Shown here in pieces: positions 34,088-37,103 of a stretch of 37,103 nucleotides of DNA. Both the position numbers and the translations under genes were made by a program. Below the pieces are notes generated by a model that did no database searches, was not told the origin of the DNA, and saw nothing but the letters and a program-made list of their open reading frames with translations. This DNA is from an uncultured bacterium (lineage in GTDB: Bacteria; Cyanobacteriota; Vampirovibrionia; Gastranaerophilales; Gastranaerophilaceae), in NCBI GenBank assembly GCA_900551915.1, contig URXT01000016.1, positions 1-37,103 of the forward strand, given 5' to 3'. Within the stretch, counting starts at the first letter, position 1. Each line of letters starts with the position of its first letter.

Positions 34088-36091
34088 TTAATCTCCGTAT
34101 AAATTGTAATATTCATCACTTCTCATATAGTCAGCAAGCCATTTTCTGTCTTCAGGATTTGTTGTCCCGTTTGACATAAGCCACTCATACTTTTCATAAT
34201 TAGAATTAAAAATCGGCTTGTTCATCTGCTGTTCACGAGGTGTTTGCTTCCGTTCACGTTTTGGTTTTGTCTCAGGGATTACTATAGTGTCAATTTTTTC
34301 ATTTACATTTACCCCTTCAATTTCCAAAACCTCTGTTTTTTCGGTAGGAAAGTATTTTTGAAACTCTTTTTTAGCCTTCTTAAACTGTCGTTGCTGTCTT
34401 TGGTACTGCTGTTTGTATTCCTCCATATCTTTAACAGTGCCGAGAACATTTGCCATCGGGTGAACTTTTTGTACCCTATGTGCAACGCATAAAAATTCAC
34501 CTTTCATTGAATAAACATGAACCTTTGAAAGGTCAAACAAGCTGTAGCGGACATAAACCTTATCCCGAAGTCCAAGTATAACGTCACTTCTGTAATGCAT
34601 TCCGAGGAACGTTATTCCATGTTTGTTTATTGTTCTTGCTTCCGTTTTCATCATCAGGTCGTTCAAAATATTTTTATCAATGTCTTGCTTTTGAACGGTA
34701 TTTAAACACTCTTTAATTGTCATATCTCTATCATTCGGACAAGGTTTTGAGTTATGGTAATCAATCCAGCAATCAATATATTTAATAACTTCCTGAACAG
34801 TCGGAATGTAGTTTTTATTCATCTTTCTGTGCATTTCACGGTGTAACTTCTCACCCCGTTTCATCCACGCCGGCTTATCTTCAATACTTGTTCCGATGTA
34901 GCTTGGCATCATTTTTTCAAACTCCTCCTGAAATTCAAGGAAGAATCGCTCTATGATTTTAGCTCTTGCATTGTACGGTTTAGCAAAAACGGAGCGTATC
35001 CCTAAATTTGCATACGCTCCGTTAAAGCCCTCCTCGTCAAAATCACAAGATTGAAAATACTTCGCTTTAAAAGCCCTGCCGTTATCTTGGTATACAACCT
35101 TTGGAATCATACCTAAATTAATAATGGCATTTCTAAGTGCTGATGCTATGCATTGGGTATTTTCAGTCATCATAATTTCATAACCTACAAGTGCGGTTGA
35201 CTTCCAATCTAAAAAGCCAACGAGTGTTGCTCTCGTTGGCTTGCCGGTGAATGGATTAATAACTTGAAAATTCAGAACGTGTCCGTCTGCTATTAAGACA
35301 TCGCCGACACTAAGCACTGAAATATCCCGTTCAATATATGCTTCCACTTTATCGTGGTATGCTTTCTCGCCTTCTCTAAATAAAACCCATTTGTCATAAT
35401 TATTTTTTTTGTAGTGTTCAGCAAATCTTTTAAAACTTAAATCACAAGGTAATGCCTCATATCCTCGTTTTTCAAGAATGCTTTTACTTAAATGTACCGC
35501 TTTATTTAAGCTGAATTTATTCGGATGCAGTAAGAATTTTAAAAACACCTGTTTCATTTCATCATTTAGAATTGAGTTATATTCATTCTGTTTGCTAACT
35601 TTATATCCCGGTATTAAACTTCTGTAATCTTTTGCTTCTTCATAAGCCCCTAGCCAACGATGCAAAGTTCCGATTGAGATACTTCCTAAAAATTTGTAAA
35701 CCGATGGAAGTAAAAGACCTGAATTATATAATTCTAAAAATACAGAATCAGCCTCTTTTTTAGTTTTGTATTGCGTTCTGACTTTTAATAATTCGTTAAC
35801 CACATCAACCCTTGCTAATGCCGTCATCCTTGCTTTTTCTGACATAAATGAAGGGGTTTGAGGTTTATTGTTTACAGGAACTAATGCTGTACATTTCATT
35901 TCCTCGTCTTCAAGTTTTTCCTGTATTTCAGGTTCAAGGGATGAATATAAAATCTCATACGATTTACCGCCGAAAACTGTTACTTCACGAGCCTCGTACT
36001 TGCCTTTTTGTATTGCAATCCTTATACTGCGTGTGCTTTTTAATCCTTTAATCTTTGCTATCTTATTTATATCTATATATTCATTCTTCAT
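34088..36091 (-). CDS. MuA-like DDE transposase (element 2)
   Basis: About 667 residues from the ATG at 36091; a GTG at 36100 is an alternative and neither has a clear ribosome binding site. N-terminal helix-turn-helix DINKIAKIKGLKSTRSIRIA. Catalytic core (numbered from the GTG): aspartate in VLIADGHVLNF (about residue 271), aspartate in VYQDNGRAFKAKYF (about 338), glutamate in KIIERFFLEF (about 384). A basic C-terminal tail rich in Lys/Gln/Glu (about 560-640) resembles the MuB-contact region of MuA. It is homologous to the element 1 enzyme across the core (NPFTGKP, ENTQCIASALRN, VFAKPYNA) but clearly diverged, consistent with two separate lineages acting on similar ends. Confidence 0.92.
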   Translation of the reverse strand: MKNEYIDINKIAKIKGLKSTRSIRIAIQKGKYEAREVTVFGGKSYEILYSSLEPEIQEKLEDEEMKCTALVPVNNKPQTPSFMSEKARMTALARVDVVNELLKVRTQYKTKKEADSVFLELYNSGLLLPSVYKFLGSISIGTLHRWLGAYEEAKDYRSLIPGYKVSKQNEYNSILNDEMKQVFLKFLLHPNKFSLNKAVHLSKSILEKRGYEALPCDLSFKRFAEHYKKNNYDKWVLFREGEKAYHDKVEAYIERDISVLSVGDVLIADGHVLNFQVINPFTGKPTRATLVGFLDWKSTALVGYEIMMTENTQCIASALRNAIINLGMIPKVVYQDNGRAFKAKYFQSCDFDEEGFNGAYANLGIRSVFAKPYNARAKIIERFFLEFQEEFEKMMPSYIGTSIEDKPAWMKRGEKLHREMHRKMNKNYIPTVQEVIKYIDCWIDYHNSKPCPNDRDMTIKECLNTVQKQDIDKNILNDLMMKTEARTINKHGITFLGMHYRSDVILGLRDKVYVRYSLFDLSKVHVYSMKGEFLCVAHRVQKVHPMANVLGTVKDMEEYKQQYQRQQRQFKKAKKEFQKYFPTEKTEVLEIEGVNVNEKIDTIVIPETKPKRERKQTPREQQMNKPIFNSNYEKYEWLMSNGTTNPEDRKWLADYMRSDEYYNLYGD

Positions 36092-36137
36092 CGTACACAC
36101 ACATTAGCTCTGAAGACAAAGAATTTGAACACCACTT

Positions 36138-36226
36138 CCGAGCTTTGGCAACAACTCTTAACATACTTACGCAATCAAAGATTGCTTGTATGTTAGAGTT
36201 TTGCATCCATCATTCTAAAGCTCGCA
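36138..36226. promoter_or_regulatory. Long imperfect inverted repeat between transposase and DUF262 gene
   Basis: Arms: CGAGCTTT, GCAA, AACTCTTAACATAC and GCAATC on the left; GATTGC, GTATGTTAGAGTT, TTGC and AAAGCTCG on the right, meeting at AAA near 36178-36180. A small palindrome TTAGC/GCTAA lies just outside (near 36227). It occupies the divergent promoter region, so as DNA it may bind a repressor or the transposase N-terminal domain, like the operator/enhancer of Mu; as RNA it would form a long hairpin. Element 1 has no counterpart. Confidence 0.55.
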
Positions 36227-36277
36227 TTAGCTCGCTAAGAGTGAATGTATGTCGCTTTTGTATCAATTATTTTGTGC

Positions 36278-36283
36278 TAATAT
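36278..36283 (+). promoter_or_regulatory. -10 element for a leaderless transcript of the DUF262 gene
   Basis: TAATAT ends 6 bases before the ATG at 36290, the same spacing as TATAAT and ATG at 13112-13124 in element 1. No Shine-Dalgarno sequence is present. Confidence 0.45.
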
Positions 36284-36289
36284 GACTTT

Positions 36290-36745
36290 ATGAGCAAAGT
36301 TATAAATATTGAAGATGCATTGAAACAATGCAAAATCGAAGTAATAAATATAAATGCAAAAGATTTGTTAATGCCTGAATATCAGAATTTAAATAAATAT
36401 TTCAATGATGAACGAAAATGGACTACAAAACAAAAAAATAATTTTATAGAATCATTGTTCTTTGGTTTATTTGTACAACAATTATTTATTTATGAACCGA
36501 ATAAACAAGAAAGCTTTATTATTGATGGTTATAACCGCATCCAAACAATCAAAGAGTTTTTAAATGATGAATTTCCTCTTGAGGGGCTATCTAAATTTAA
36601 CTGGCAATATAACGGAAAAGTGTTCAGCAGACTGAATGAGACTCTCAAATATCATTTAGAGCATTATCCTATAATAATAAATAAAATAAAACGAAAGACA
36701 TCAGACGATAATTTAAAAGCTTTATACATAAATTTCAATTCATAA
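36290..36745 (+). pseudogene. DUF262-domain protein truncated by the transposon right end
   Basis: 151 codons. It has the DUF262 (ParB-related, GmrS-like) pattern: a LLMPEYQNLN strand, RKWTTKQKNNFIESLFFGLF, FIYEPNKQESFIIDGYNRIQ and a final LKALYINFNS. Full members continue with a conserved GG after the F/INFNS motif and a further domain. Here the frame hits TAA immediately after NFNS, and the right-end repeats (ACCGACCTT) begin within 10 bases. The gene thus appears cut at its 3' side, presumably when the end was formed or moved. DUF262 proteins occur in modification-dependent restriction systems (GmrSD). A functional short form cannot be excluded. Confidence 0.65.
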
Positions 36746-36747
36746 AA

Positions 36748-37026
36748 TTACCGACCTTAAAAAAAATTTACCGACCTTTTTTGAAAACGGACTTGCCCAA
36801 AAAAATCAATCTGTCTGTTAAAAATCAAACTAGGTGTAATACCCCGCTATTATTGAGTTTTAATGGTAAAATCAAACTGTCTGTTTTTTCCAAAAAAAGT
36901 CCGTTTTCGTCCAGTTTGATTTTTCGCAAATCACAAAACTTCCGACGGCTAAAATCTAGTAAAATCAAGGGTTTCTACCTTAAAAATCAAACTGTCTGTT
37001 ATAATCAAACTGGACGTTTAAATACA
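36748..37026. repeat. Right end of element 2
   Basis: Non-coding. TTACCGACCTT at 36748 and 36768, then transposase cores: AAAAATCAATCTGTCTGTT near 36801, AAATCAAACTGTCTGTT near 36868, inverted CCAGTTTGATTTTT near 36911, CAAACTG at 36988 and the terminal core at 37006, with the tip at 37026. Order and spacing equal those of 13741-13996 with scattered substitutions. The GTTCCG array of element 1 is absent; the DUF262 fragment occupies that place. Confidence 0.85.
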
Positions 37027-37031
37027 AAATA
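37027..37031. repeat. Right copy of the AAATA target-site duplication of element 2
   Basis: AAATA follows the ACA tip of element 2 and is itself followed by CA (37032-37033), the two bases that complete the interrupted right tip of element 1 (TTTAAATACA). This reconstructs the pre-insertion sequence exactly. Confidence 0.85.
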
Positions 37032-37033
37032 CA

Positions 37034-37103
37034 ACGGCTAAAATATAATAAAATCAAGGGTTTACGCCTTAAAAATCAAACTGTCTGTTATAATCAAACT
37101 GGA
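37034..37103. repeat. Partial third copy of a Mu-type element right end
   Basis: From ACGGCTAAAATATAATAAAA the sequence again follows the outer part of the right ends, with CAAACTG cores 18 bases apart, up to the window edge about 14 bases short of where a tip would lie. By eye it has about 3 differences from the element 1 copy and about 5 from the element 2 copy in the first 40 bases, so it is a separate copy. It forms an 89-base tandem period with 36946-37034. Confidence 0.75.

Larger units (their letters stand above)
13997..37026. mobile_element. Element 2: Mu-type transposon with type III restriction and AAA+/membrane cargo, inserted in the end of element 1
   Basis: About 23.03 kb. The left tip TGTAAATGAACACT precedes CAGTTTG at 14011. 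The right tip is CAAACTG (37006-37012) followed by GACGTTTAAATACA, so both tips sit 14 bases from the core and read TGT outward on either strand. A perfect AAATA duplication flanks it. Contents in order: regulators, type III restriction operon, AAA+/membrane cluster, phage gene remnants, accessory protein, MuB-like ATPase, MuA-like transposase, truncated DUF262 gene and right end. It has the same order and orientation of transposition genes as element 1, but the proteins differ clearly, so this is a related family rather than a duplication. Confidence 0.88.

Noticed and set aside
36946..37103. Simple 89-base tandem duplication of the element 2 right end
   Set aside because: The second unit is closer to the element 1 copy than to its neighbour and begins after a reconstructable AAATA plus CA, so nested insertion explains it better.
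1..37103. tRNA, rRNA or CRISPR array
   Set aside because: I looked for tRNA-like cloverleaf ends and regularly spaced repeats and saw none; a dedicated RNA search was not possible.

Overview
The window is AT-rich with compact operons on both strands. Several cargo proteins start with a long polar N-terminus ending in a short [IMY][SF]F-x-G signature. I associate that signature, with the base composition, with gut Gastranaerophilales (Vampirovibrionia, formerly Melainabacteria). This placement is an inference; no rRNA or other phylogenetic marker is present.

Almost the whole window is two related Mu-type transposable elements, one nested in the last bases of the other. Element 1 runs from about 1529 to 13996, and its last two bases are stranded at 37032-37033. 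Element 2 runs from 13997 to 37026. All visible tips begin TGT, with a [C/T]AGTTTG transposase-site core exactly 14 bases further in. Element 2 is bracketed by a perfect 5-bp direct repeat, AAATA (13992-13996 and 37027-37031), as expected for Mu-type transposition. Both elements share one plan: left end, cargo, winged-helix accessory protein, MuB-like ATPase, MuA-like DDE transposase (the last three on the minus strand), one likely leaderless plus-strand gene, then a long repeat-rich right end.

1-1528 is the left flank. It holds a small membrane protein gene and a chimeric reading frame in which a membrane-anchored N-terminus is joined to a truncated RlmD/TrmA-type RNA methyltransferase. 1529-13996 (element 1) carries a five-gene restriction-modification-like operon: MmeI-like adenine methyltransferase, unknown protein, DinD, SF2 helicase and GIY-YIG nuclease. 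The transposition module and a Mor-family activator follow. 13997-37026 (element 2) carries a LuxR-like regulator and three XRE regulators. Next come a type III restriction operon (membrane-anchored thermonuclease, SNF2 helicase, Mod, Res) and a five-gene convergent AAA+/membrane cluster that I cannot assign. After these are decayed remnants of a PAPS-reductase-like gene and a Mu gpF-like head gene, the second transposition module and a truncated DUF262 gene. 37034-37103 is the start of a third copy of the same right end.

The working model is that these elements descend from Mu-like transposable phages. They kept the MuA/MuB module and ends, lost virion genes (the gpF remnant and the Mor protein are relics) and now carry anti-phage cargo. 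The AAA+/membrane cluster and the DinD-containing methyltransferase operon are the best candidates for poorly described systems.
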